Positions 6,998-13,243 of a stretch of DNA of 13,243 bases are shown here, piece after piece. The position numbers and the translations under genes are program-made. The DNA is taken from contig JBQTHV010000116.1 of the NCBI GenBank assembly GCA_052389555.1, forward strand, positions 1-13,243. The letters are read 5' to 3'. This DNA is from JABFSM01 sp052389555. Its GTDB lineage: Bacteria; Gemmatimonadota; Gemmatimonadetes; Gemmatimonadales; GWC2-71-9. Below the pieces are notes generated by a model, which did no database searches, was not told where the DNA came from, and saw only the letters and a program-made list of their open reading frames with translations. How positions within the stretch are numbered: the stretch's first letter is position 1; the number at the start of each line of letters is the position of its first letter.

Positions 6998-7576
6998 TCA
7001 GCGCCGGCTCTGCAACGCCGCGTCCAGCCGCTCGCCCAGCACCGGCCCGAGCGACTGTGAGAAGCTCCTGGTGAGGTGGTTGTCATCGCTGTAGAGCACC
7101 AGGCCACCGCGCTCCGTCTCGCACCGTCCGATCTCACAGACCTGATCGTTCATGTCGACGAAGCGCACCTGCAAGCCACGCGCGGCCAGGTCCTGGGCTC
7201 GGCGCGCCTCCGCGATGAAGACGCGATCCGGCTCGAAACGGCAATCCGTCGCGAGCGGCAGCCGCGCCGCACGTCGCGACAGGCAGCTCGGCACGTCGAA
7301 CGGGACCCAGGGCATACTACGGATCACAATGACGGCAATGCCGGCCTGTTGGAGCCGCGCGTAGGTCCGGCGCAGTCCCTCGATCCAAACCCGTTCCGCA
7401 ATCCGGACCGGCTCGGCTTTCAGGTAGAAATCGGAATTCGAGAGGATAACGGCCTGTGGCCGAAGGGCCTCCAAGCGCCGCAGCGTCGCTTCCAGAAAAC
7501 GCGAGGGCGGGCTCCCGGGTTTCGATAAGGGCTCGGTAAGGGGACTTGCCGAACCCGTCGCTCTGACATAGACTGT
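6998..7576 (-). pseudogene. 5'-truncated SGNH domain of an acyltransferase (remnant)
   Basis: Residues read as the C-terminal SGNH-hydrolase-like domain that follows the membrane acyltransferase-3 domain in OafA-type O-acetyltransferases. The frame is open from the stop at 7577-7579 downwards. Homology-like sequence begins around 7510 (PPSRFLEATLRRLEALRPQAVILSNSD). Using TTG 7474 as start gives 158 residues, with SNSD (12-15), a possible disulfide pair at Cys64/Cys78, another at Cys113/Cys118, and the terminal D-x-x-H block (Asp130, His133 in SDDNHLT). Missing are the first block with the GDS nucleophile and the whole ten-helix acyltransferase part, so catalysis is not expected. No ribosome binding site precedes the TTG. 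The break lies next to the PadR promoter, consistent with a past deletion or insertion of the PadR-permease unit. A short standalone protein remains possible. Confidence 0.6.
7546..7574 (+). promoter_or_regulatory. Putative sigma70-type promoter of padR-permease operon
   Basis: A -35-like TTGCCG (7546-7551) is separated by 17 bases from a -10-like TAGACT (7569-7574). The -10 box lies inside the palindrome described separately, so a repressor bound there would block RNA polymerase. The match to consensus is moderate. Confidence 0.45.
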
Positions 7577-7584
7577 CTATGTCA
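7564..7584 (+). promoter_or_regulatory. Perfect 21-bp palindrome, probable PadR operator
   Basis: The half-sites TGACATAGAC and GTCTATGTCA are exact reverse complements around one central T. The site ends 16 bases before the padR start and overlaps the putative -10 box. PadR repressors are dimers that commonly bind inverted repeats at their own promoters, so autorepression of the padR-permease unit is the natural reading. Confidence 0.75.
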
Positions 7585-7600
7585 CACAACTGAGCCGCCC

Positions 7601-7927
7601 ATGCACGACCCGATTCCCCCCGGCACTCTCGACATGCTGATCCTTCGGACCCTCGTACGCGAGGGACCCCTTCACGGCTTCGGGATCGCCGAATTCATCC
7701 AGCGCAACTCCGCTGACGTGCTCCAGGTCGAAGAAGGCTCTCTCTACCCCGCCCTTCAGCGCATGCTGATCAAGGGATGGATCAAGGGCGAATGGAGCCG
7801 GACTGAAGGGAACCGCCGGGCTCGCTATTACGAGCTCACCGCCGCAGGTCGCCGTGCCCTGGAGCGCGAGATGGCCTCCTGGCACCGGGTCTCGGGCGCC
7901 ATCGCCCGCATTCTCCAGCCCGCCTGA
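7601..7927 (+). CDS. PadR family transcriptional regulator
   Basis: This is a 108-residue winged-helix repressor of the short (subfamily-2-like) PadR type. The pattern is clear: PPGTLDMLILRTLVREGPLHGFGIAEFI (helix-turn-helix entry, about 7-34), EEGSLYPALQRMLIKGWIKGEW (recognition helix and wing, about 44-65), then RRARYYELTAAGRRALEREMASWHRV (wing strand and C-terminal dimerisation helix). Such proteins bind palindromic operators and release them on binding a ligand, often a hydrophobic or toxic compound. The 21-bp palindrome just upstream is the likely target. The stop overlaps the permease ATG by one base (TGATG), showing translational coupling, so the regulator most probably controls the permease. 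PadR-permease pairs of this kind are common in Acidobacteria and Gemmatimonadetes. Confidence 0.95.
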   Translation: MHDPIPPGTLDMLILRTLVREGPLHGFGIAEFIQRNSADVLQVEEGSLYPALQRMLIKGWIKGEWSRTEGNRRARYYELTAAGRRALEREMASWHRVSGAIARILQPA

Positions 7928-10581
7928 TGCTCCGCCGCCTCTGGTACTTCCTGCGACGCGGCCGACTGGCCCGGGAGCTGAACGAAGAGATGCAGTTCCA
8001 CCGGGACGAGCGCGCGCGCAAGCTCGAGCAGTCGGGAATGTCTCCCGAGCGGACCCGGGCCGAAGCGAAGCGGCGCTTCGGTAACGGCCCGTTGCTCGCC
8101 CAGGAGAGCCGCGAACGCTGGGGATTCGGCTCGCTCGATCGCCTGGGGCAGGACGTTCGCTTCGCGCTGCGCCGAGTGCGGCAACGGCCCACATTGGCCC
8201 TGCCGGTCATCGTGGTCACCGCCCTGGGCATCGGCGCCACCACCGCGATGTTCAGCGCCGTGGACGCGGCGATCTTCCGGCAGCTGCCCTTTCCGGAAGC
8301 AAACCGGCTGGTAAGTCTCAGTGCGGTCAGCGTCCCATTCGAGCCGGAAATGGGCGAACGCCGTGAGCCCGGTGCTCGCAACGTGGACCTGCTCGACGCC
8401 GAGGAGACGGGCCTCTTCACGAGCGTGGCGGCGTTCGCGTCGGGAGGACTCAACCTCTCTGATCCCGACCGGCCGCTCCGTCTGCGGGTCGGGGTCGTCT
8501 CCGCCAACTTCTTCACCACTCTTGGTATCGACCCCGTTCTGGGGCGCACCTTCGGGAGGGACGAGGGCCGGCCCACTGGGCCTGCCGTCGCCGTTCTGTC
8601 CCATTCGCTCTGGCGCAGCGCATTCGGCGCGGGAGACGTGACCGGCCAGGCGATCCGCCTGAACGACAAGCCCTACACCGTCATCGGAGTCATGCCCGCC
8701 GGATTTGGGTTTCCGAATCAGAGCGATCTCTGGATTCCCTTGTCCGTGCCCACCACCTTCGCGACCTTCGAGCCATTCCGCGGCTACCTGCCGAGCCGAG
8801 TCATCGCCCGACTCGGCCCCGGGACCAACCTGGACAGGGCCGCCACGCGGATGATGCTGGCGTGGGAACAGCGCCTCGGTCCCGAGCAGAACGGACTGGA
8901 CTGGGTGGACGAGACCCGGACCCAGCTGCGGGAACAGGGGACCGTCCGCAGCCTCCAGGAGGAGCTGGTCGGGTCCCGCCGCCGGGCCCTGCTGATCCTC
9001 TTCGGGGCGACTGCGCTCCTCCTGCTCATCGCCTGCGCGAATGTGGCAAACCTGCTGCTCTCCGATGCGGCCATCCGGCGGCGGGAGATCGGGATCCGGG
9101 AGGTGCTCGGCGCCCACCGGGGTCGGGTGGTGCGCCAGCTCCTGGTGGAGAGCGTGGTCCTGGCGCTCGCGGGCGCCGGGTTAGGATTCGCGCTGGCGCC
9201 GATTCTCCTGACCCTGGTCGGGGCATTGCTCCCCGAAGACCTGACCGGGGCGGTAACCGCGAGGGTGGATCTCCGCGTCCTGGGCTTCTGCACGCTGGCC
9301 GCGGTGCTCACCGGACTGGGCTTCGGGCTCTGGCCTGCGATCGTGGGAACCCGGACCGATGTGGGCGAGACGATCAAGTCCGCCGGCGGGCCAGCGGTCA
9401 CGCCCGGCCGCCTGGGGAAGGTCCGCAAAGGACTGGTGGCGGCGGAGGTCGCGCTGACCACCATGCTGCTCATCGGAGCCGGGCTCATGCTCCGGAGCTT
9501 CGCGCGGGTTATGAGCGAGCCGTCGGGGCTCGACCCCGTCGGAGTAGTCGCCCTGGAGACCAGCTTCACCGCGGCTCAGGGGCCAGCCGAGCGGCTCCGG
9601 GTCATCAATGGGGTGCTGGAACGGCTTCAGAGCCAGGCGGGAATCACCGCGGTGGGCGCGGTCAACGACCTGCCGCTCCGCAAGGGCGGGCGCCTGCTCA
9701 TCACCTTCGACGCGGATGGAATGCCGCGCAGCGAGCGCCGGGAGATGGCCCGATACATCGCGGCGAGCGGCGACTACTTCCGCACCCTCGACATTCCTCT
9801 GCTTTTGGGAAGAACGTTCCGGAGCTCGGACGACTCGCTCGCGCCGAGGGTTGCGATCGTAAGCGCCGGCATGGCGCGCAAGGTCTGGGCCGGAGCGAAC
9901 CCGATCGGGCGGGTGATCCGGCTCTCCGCTCGCGACACCACGCCGATCACCATCGTGGGAGTGGTGGGCGACGTGCGGGAGGCGAGCCTCGAGCGGGACC
10001 CTTGGCCCCAGATGTACTTCCCCGTGAACACCAGCCCGCCGGCGAGCGTCGCGTTCGCAGTGCGGGGCACTCTGGAGCCGGCGGCGCTGATGAGCCGGCT
10101 CACCCGGGCGCTCCGGGAGGTCGCCCCCTCCCAGCCGGGGTACAACCTCCGGATGATGGACGAGGTGATCAGCGACTCGGTCCGGCCTCGCCGAGCTAAC
10201 ACGCTCATCCTGGCCCTCTTTGCCGGTCTGGCGCTGGTCCTCTCCTCACTCGGCGTGTACGCCGTGGTCCGCTACGGGGCGAGTCAGCGGAATCGGGAAT
10301 TCGGGATCCGGCTGGCTCTGGGCGCACGGACCGGGACCCTGCTGGGACTGATCGCGGGTGAGATGGTGGTCGCGGTGGGCGTGGGTCTGGTGATCGGGTT
10401 AGGGGGTGCCTGGGGGTTGAGCCGAGTGCTGGCGTCGCTGCTCTACGAAGTTGATGCGCACGATGTGAGCGCATTCGCGGCAGCGCCGCTGTTGTTGCTG
10501 ATCCCTGCCCTCCTCGCAACCCTCTTGCCGGCGCTCAAGGCGAGCCGGGTGGATCCGACCCAGGTGCTGCGTACGGAATAG
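7927..10581 (+). CDS. Orphan duplicated ABC transporter permease (ADOP / MacB-FtsX type)
   Basis: This is an 884-residue permease with two copies of the MacB-like periplasmic core plus FtsX-type membrane domain, the architecture of the 'acidobacterial duplicated orphan permease' family. Residues 1-85 are a charged cytoplasmic N-terminal region typical of these proteins (REL.EE...H.DERA...G). A first anchor helix (about 88-113, containing TALGIGATTAMFS) leads to periplasmic domain 1. The first FtsX bundle begins near 350 (LLILFGATALLLLIACANVANLLL) and contains REIGIREVLGA. A second anchor helix near 500 (VALTTMLLIGAGLMLRSF) leads to periplasmic domain 2. The second bundle begins near 756 with REFGIRLALGA. 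The protein ends LPALKASRVDPTQVLRTE. MacB-type proteins use mechanotransmission powered by a cytoplasmic ATPase to act on exported substrates; no ATPase gene is present here. It overlaps padR by one base, is full length and has no frameshift. Confidence 0.93.
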   Translation: MLRRLWYFLRRGRLARELNEEMQFHRDERARKLEQSGMSPERTRAEAKRRFGNGPLLAQESRERWGFGSLDRLGQDVRFALRRVRQRPTLALPVIVVTALGIGATTAMFSAVDAAIFRQLPFPEANRLVSLSAVSVPFEPEMGERREPGARNVDLLDAEETGLFTSVAAFASGGLNLSDPDRPLRLRVGVVSANFFTTLGIDPVLGRTFGRDEGRPTGPAVAVLSHSLWRSAFGAGDVTGQAIRLNDKPYTVIGVMPAGFGFPNQSDLWIPLSVPTTFATFEPFRGYLPSRVIARLGPGTNLDRAATRMMLAWEQRLGPEQNGLDWVDETRTQLREQGTVRSLQEELVGSRRRALLILFGATALLLLIACANVANLLLSDAAIRRREIGIREVLGAHRGRVVRQLLVESVVLALAGAGLGFALAPILLTLVGALLPEDLTGAVTARVDLRVLGFCTLAAVLTGLGFGLWPAIVGTRTDVGETIKSAGGPAVTPGRLGKVRKGLVAAEVALTTMLLIGAGLMLRSFARVMSEPSGLDPVGVVALETSFTAAQGPAERLRVINGVLERLQSQAGITAVGAVNDLPLRKGGRLLITFDADGMPRSERREMARYIAASGDYFRTLDIPLLLGRTFRSSDDSLAPRVAIVSAGMARKVWAGANPIGRVIRLSARDTTPITIVGVVGDVREASLERDPWPQMYFPVNTSPPASVAFAVRGTLEPAALMSRLTRALREVAPSQPGYNLRMMDEVISDSVRPRRANTLILALFAGLALVLSSLGVYAVVRYGASQRNREFGIRLALGARTGTLLGLIAGEMVVAVGVGLVIGLGGAWGLSRVLASLLYEVDAHDVSAFAAAPLLLLIPALLATLLPALKASRVDPTQVLRTE

Positions 10582-10590
10582 GCGCGAGGC

Positions 10591-11055
10591 TTATCCGTCG
10601 TAGAACTCCAGATCCGGCATGGGATAGTGCTTTCGGTTGAGGGTCCACAGCCGAACCCCGGAAGTAACTGCGGCGGCGGCTAGCAGCGCGTCGGCGAGTT
10701 CCAGGCCGTGCGATCGCCGATACCGTGCCAGATAGGAGCCCGCTCGCCGCCCGGCCCGACCATCGAGCAGCAGCTCACCTCGGCTCTCGAAAAAGGACTG
10801 GGCAAAGGGTTCCTCGCCCGGCCGGATCCCCGCATAGACCTCGGCCCAGGAGATGGCGGTGCAATAGGTCGGGACGCCACTGGTCTCGAGCGCGCGGGCC
10901 GCGGCTACGACCTTCTTGCGACCGCGGAGAATCTCGATAATGACATCGGAATCGTACAGGACCCCGACTATCCCGCGCGCCGGGTCGGTCGGGTATCCCG
11001 GCGGTGCTTTCTCACGTACCCGTCGGTGCTGCCGAGATCGTCCCGGTCTTGCCAT
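10591..11055 (-). CDS. vapC: VapC-like PIN-domain toxin, start uncertain
   Basis: This is a PIN-domain ribonuclease, the toxin of a VapBC-type pair, which usually cleaves tRNA or rRNA. In the frame from ATG 11055 (154 residues) the domain itself runs from about residue 33 (LYDSDVIIEILRGR) to the end. The acidic active site is visible as Asp35, Glu72 (SWAEVYAGI) and Asp122 (ELADALLAAAAV), with Asn140 (LWTLNRKHY) in the fourth position. The ATG lies 31 codons too far upstream for the family and inside vapB, giving an 88-bp overlap and an unlikely Arg/Pro-rich leader. No ATG, GTG or TTG occurs nearer. Possible true starts are ATA at 10971-10969, overlapping the vapB stop as ATAG, or CTG at 10959. 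The gene ends 9 bp from the convergent permease stop. The PIN domain call is firm; the start is not. Confidence 0.85.
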   Translation of the reverse strand: MARPGRSRQHRRVREKAPPGYPTDPARGIVGVLYDSDVIIEILRGRKKVVAAARALETSGVPTYCTAISWAEVYAGIRPGEEPFAQSFFESRGELLLDGRAGRRAGSYLARYRRSHGLELADALLAAAAVTSGVRLWTLNRKHYPMPDLEFYDG

Positions 11056-11225
11056 AGTGCGGAGATCCCCTGGAGGGAGGTAATGCGCGCTTGGACTTGC
11101 GCCGAGCCGTAGGCTCGGGCAACCGCCTCCCGCACCAACTCGGAGATGGTGCGACCCTGCCTGGCCGCCATGTCGCGGAGCCGCCGATGAATGGCTTCGT
11201 CGAGGTAGAGTTGGGTCCTGACCAT
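10968..11225 (-). CDS. vapB: VapB-like ribbon-helix-helix antitoxin, 85 aa
   Basis: This is the antitoxin of the VapBC-like pair. The N-terminal half (residues 1-40) is a ribbon-helix-helix DNA-binding domain: the strand MVRTQLYLDE, then helices around HRRLRDMAARQGR and TISELVREAVARAYG. The C-terminal part, with ISALWQDRDDLGSTDGY (about 53-69), matches the toxin-binding tail common in such antitoxins. ATG 11225 was chosen because it begins exactly at the strand; an upstream ATG at 11240 would add MYIHH and lies inside the operator. No ribosome binding site precedes the ATG, and the promoter geometry predicts a leaderless message. The last codons are Arg/Thr-rich (RRDTRPTRRAG) and overlap the long form of the toxin frame. 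The protein probably represses its own promoter as a dimer bound to the palindrome at 11228-11241. Confidence 0.88.
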   Translation of the reverse strand: MVRTQLYLDEAIHRRLRDMAARQGRTISELVREAVARAYGSAQVQARITSLQGISALWQDRDDLGSTDGYVRKHRRDTRPTRRAG

Positions 11226-11227
11226 GT

Positions 11228-11241
11228 GATGTATATACATC
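11228..11241 (-). promoter_or_regulatory. 14-bp perfect palindrome over the vapB -10 box
   Basis: GATGTATATACATC is its own reverse complement and fully covers the -10 hexamer. Its position and size suit a ribbon-helix-helix dimer, so it is the probable autoregulatory operator of VapB or the VapBC complex. Confidence 0.65.
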
Positions 11242-11260
11242 GCCTGCTGGCCACGGTCAA
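11232..11260 (-). promoter_or_regulatory. Strong sigma70-type promoter of vapBC, predicted leaderless
   Basis: On the minus strand, TTGACC (11260-11255) and TATATA (11237-11232) are separated by exactly 17 bases, close to the sigma70 consensus. Counting the usual seven positions from the end of the -10 box puts transcription start at 11225, the A of the vapB ATG. A leaderless vapB mRNA is therefore predicted. Confidence 0.7.
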
Positions 11261-11291
11261 TCCGCGCCGGGGCCACCGGAGTCCCCGGGCC

Positions 11292-11870
11292 TCACGGCCG
11301 GGGTCTCGGCAGCGCCGTCGGCGGCAGCATCCCGTTGAGGCGCATGTAATTCGCCAGCTGGCTGTAGTGATCGGCGAGATCGAGCGCGTGACCCAGCACC
11401 ATGTTGATCCGCGGCACGTTTCGGCTCTGCCCTCGGAAGCTCAACGTGACCTGGTCCCCAAGCTTACCGTCCTCGAGCTGGCCGATAGCTTCCTGACAGA
11501 ACGCAAACGACGCCTTGAGCTTGGCGACCAGCGTGTCCTTGGGCCAGGTTGCCTTTACCGAGTCGGGCGTGGCGGTGTCCTTTTCAGGGAGGCTGGATTT
11601 TTTCTCCCCGAACTGATCACAGAAGAGATAGTTGTCGGATGCCACGTGCTGGGCGATGAAGCCGATGCTGAGCTGCGCCGGGGTCGGTTTGTAGCCGAAC
11701 AGCGACTCCGGAATCGAGTCGAACGCCTGCGCAATGTTGCGGTGCATCGCGGTGATCCGGGTCCGGAAGGCGGTGCTGACCGGATTCGGGGTCTCAGCCG
11801 GAGCGGGCTGCTGCGCCGCGAGCGAAGCCGGAAGCATCACTGCGGTCAAAACTCTGGTGAAGACTCTCAT
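11292..11870 (-). CDS. Exported DinB-superfamily protein
   Basis: This is a 192-residue protein with a signal peptide (MRVFTRVLTAVMLPASLAA, probable cleavage near residue 19-20, before QQPAPAE) followed by a DinB-like four-helix bundle. Helix 1 is VSTAFRTRITAMHRNIAQAFDSI. The motif FGYKPTPAQLSIGFIAQHVASDNYLFC (58-84) corresponds to the family's W/Y-x-P...LlxHl block, with His75 as the first metal ligand. The block GHALDLADHYSQLANYMRLNG (160-180), with His161 and His168, corresponds to the HxxxHxGQ helix, although the residue four before His168 is Asp164 rather than His. Cytoplasmic relatives include bacillithiol or mycothiol S-transferases and metal-dependent hydrolases; what an exported version does is not known. 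GGAG at 8-base spacing fixes the start. Two Cys (84, 125) could pair. It lies upstream of vapB on the same strand with 66 bp between. Confidence 0.88.
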   Translation of the reverse strand: MRVFTRVLTAVMLPASLAAQQPAPAETPNPVSTAFRTRITAMHRNIAQAFDSIPESLFGYKPTPAQLSIGFIAQHVASDNYLFCDQFGEKKSSLPEKDTATPDSVKATWPKDTLVAKLKASFAFCQEAIGQLEDGKLGDQVTLSFRGQSRNVPRINMVLGHALDLADHYSQLANYMRLNGMLPPTALPRPRP

Positions 11871-11925
11871 TGATAGCTCTCCTCATTCGGTAGAAGCAGG
11901 TCCAGTTCCTTCCTGAGACTGAGGG

Positions 11926-12492
11926 TTAGGCGAGCACTTCAGAAAGGGGGCAGCCAAACCCCGGCAGGATATCCTCTCCATCGAGCGAGCCGTCCGCCCC
12001 TACGATCGCGACGGTCCCGTCGGCTCGGTACACCCGTGCTTCACGCCGCTCTGGATCGATCACCCAGGCAAGCCGGGTTCCGCTCTCCAGGAAGTCTCCA
12101 ATGCGACCGAGCATCTCGGCGGGCCGGTTTCCTGGAGAGAGGACCTCGACGATCAGATCGGGAGGAAAATCGGCGAAGCCACGCCGGGGAACCTGATCGA
12201 CGCGCTCCTGGGAGATAAACGCGATGTCGGGGCCTCGCACGGTGTCCGGATCTCTTTGGACCTTGAATCCCGGTTCGACCAGCACCTCTCCCAGATTGTG
12301 TTGAATCACGTAGCCGATCAGGCGATAGCACACCCTCGCCTGGATAAGCCCATGCATGGTCCCGGGAGGCTCGCTGACCACCAGTCGCCCGCGAACGAGC
12401 TCCACCGTCTTGTCCGGGAGGTAGAGGCTTTCCAGCTCTTCGGCCGTCATGAGACGGTCCCCAGCATGGGGCGTCGGGCTTGGTTCACTCAT
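11926..12492 (-). CDS. Uma2 family protein (DUF820, PD-(D/E)XK nuclease-like)
   Basis: This is a 188-residue protein of the Uma2/DUF820 family, which has a restriction-endonuclease-like fold and unproven activity. I chose ATG 12492 (MSEPSPTP...), typical of the family; ATG 12510 six codons upstream is an alternative, and longer frames to 12645 add an implausible basic leader. Features are MTAEELESL (15-23), the TVELVRGRLV strand pair with Glu31, RGPDIAFIS (Asp89), PPDLIVEVLSPGN (Glu116), and the helix and strand AEMLGRIGDFLESGTRLAWVIDPERREARVYR (125-156). In most relatives I recall, the helix has Lys where this protein has Arg130, so catalysis may be affected. The C-terminus (DGEDILPGFGCPLSEVLA) is the usual family ending. 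No clear ribosome binding site precedes either start. It sits between the DinB-like gene and the LVIVD-like gene, all on the minus strand, with no visible functional link. Confidence 0.88.
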   Translation of the reverse strand: MSEPSPTPHAGDRLMTAEELESLYLPDKTVELVRGRLVVSEPPGTMHGLIQARVCYRLIGYVIQHNLGEVLVEPGFKVQRDPDTVRGPDIAFISQERVDQVPRRGFADFPPDLIVEVLSPGNRPAEMLGRIGDFLESGTRLAWVIDPERREARVYRADGTVAIVGADGSLDGEDILPGFGCPLSEVLA

Positions 12493-12574
12493 GTCGGACA
12501 CGTTACCCATTCCGTGCTCAAGGCGATAACCAAATCTACGCGCTACACGGCGGCTGAGCTCGAATTCTCTCTCC

Positions 12575-13243
12575 TCACCCGCCTCGCCGAGCCAGAGCCC
12601 GGATCGCGGCCGCCATCGTACGAACCCGCGCAGGATCGCCGGCACCCGCGACGTCCGCGTCGACCTGGGTCGCCAACCGTTCGAGCGTGATCCGCCTGGC
12701 CGTACGGCTCTGCCGCTCGGCCTGGACTAGCGTGTTAGCAATCGCCGTGGTTCGCTCCTGCGGGAGTCCGTTATTCCGCACCAACTGGTCGAGATACGAG
12801 CGCACCACCGGAAACGCCGCGGGCCATTCGATCCTGGGTTGGTTCTGCGGGTTGTATTCCGTCATCGTGACCAGCTTGGCCGCCGCGAGCTCGTCCGCTG
12901 ACAGTTGATCGGTGGGAAGCAGCTCGAGGACGTCGAAGCCCCGCGCGAGCTCCGATGAATAGATGTACCCGTTCCACCAGTAAGCTCCCCACGACCCGCC
13001 GATCGTCCCGCGCCTCCGGCTCACGGCCGCGTTGGCCGAATCGCCAGGCTCTGGAGGCAGATCGGCGGACCCTCGATCGAAGTAGGCGATCTCGAACGGG
13101 TGATCCGGATCGGTGAAGTCCATCACGCTCACCCCGCCCTGGTACCACCCCTGCACCATGATGTCGCGGCCCGGCACCGGCACCAGTCCGCCGTTATGGG
13201 AGACGCAGTTCTCCTGGGCGGTCTGCGCGCTCGGAATCTTGAA
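12575..13243 (-). CDS. LVIVD-repeat-like protein, C-terminal part (runs off the window)
   Basis: The frame enters from beyond 13243 and ends at a stop at 12575, giving 222 residues; the true start is outside. The first part (IPSAQTAQENCVSHNGGLVPVPGRD, IMVQGWYQGGVSVMDFTDPDHPFEIAYFDRG) has the pattern of LVIVD-type beta-propeller blades, where each repeat reads like 'xGVxVxDxxDPxxPxEIxYFD'. The stretch GSWGAYWWNGYIYSSELARGFDVLEL is the last recognisable blade. After about residue 115 the sequence becomes helical and charged (VRSYLDQLVRNNGL, RTTAIANTLVQAERQSRTARRITLERLATQ), a C-terminal helical tail outside the propeller. Such proteins are common exported proteins of unknown function in Gemmatimonadota and Acidobacteriota. 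An internal GTG at 13183 should not be taken as the start because the propeller sequence continues upstream of it. Confidence 0.82.
   Translation of the reverse strand, partial: FKIPSAQTAQENCVSHNGGLVPVPGRDIMVQGWYQGGVSVMDFTDPDHPFEIAYFDRGSADLPPEPGDSANAAVSRRRGTIGGSWGAYWWNGYIYSSELARGFDVLELLPTDQLSADELAAAKLVTMTEYNPQNQPRIEWPAAFPVVRSYLDQLVRNNGLPQERTTAIANTLVQAERQSRTARRITLERLATQVDADVAGAGDPARVRTMAAAIRALARRGG

Noticed and set aside
7828..9117. 429-residue minus-strand open frame opposite padR and the permease
   Set aside because: Composition is typical of an antisense shadow (Gly/Arg/Pro/His-rich), and the opposite strand encodes well-recognised proteins.
11265..11288. GC-rich inverted repeat (CCGGGG/CCCCGG, 10-base loop) just after the DinB-like gene
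   Set aside because: The stem is only 6 bp and no T-run follows on the minus strand, so it does not qualify as an intrinsic terminator; such repeats are frequent in this base composition.

Overview
The window is high-GC bacterial DNA with strong G/C preference at third codon positions. Gene content fits a soil-type Gemmatimonadota or Acidobacteriota genome: a PadR regulator joined to an orphan duplicated ABC permease (ADOP type), an exported DinB-fold protein, an LVIVD-repeat-like protein, several small lipoproteins, a PknB-like Ser/Thr kinase and a Uma2 protein. The phylum is an inference; there is no rRNA or marker gene. No tRNA, rRNA, CRISPR array, insertion sequence or phage gene was seen.

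Layout. 134-1210 (+): three small exported proteins in a row, the middle one lacking an ATG/GTG/TTG start. 1225-2133 (-): a lipoprotein alpha/beta hydrolase convergent with them. 2233-3006 (+): a CPBP (CAAX-type) membrane protease, divergent from the hydrolase. 3069-6973 (+): a tightly packed series of four genes: transmembrane Ser/Thr kinase, predicted outer-membrane beta-barrel, a 74-residue protein starting inside the barrel's stop codon (TAATG), and a nucleotidyltransferase starting inside that protein's stop (GTGA). 6998-7576 (-): the C-terminal part of an acyltransferase SGNH domain without its catalytic serine block, apparently a remnant. 7601-10581 (+): PadR regulator and ADOP permease overlapping by one base, behind a promoter carrying a perfect 21-bp palindrome. 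10591-11225 (-): a VapBC-like toxin-antitoxin pair whose promoter lies so close to the antitoxin ATG that a leaderless mRNA is predicted. 11292-13243 (-): exported DinB-fold protein, Uma2-family protein, and the 3' part of an LVIVD-like protein running off the window.

How the genes work together. The PadR-permease unit is probably autorepressed through the palindrome. The VapBC pair is probably autorepressed through a 14-bp palindrome over its -10 box. The kinase may phosphorylate cytoplasmic targets in response to a signal sensed by its exported C-terminal domain; the barrel 22 bp downstream is a candidate functional partner. The small-protein/nucleotidyltransferase couple looks like a toxin-antitoxin-type or regulatory module and is the least explained part of the window.
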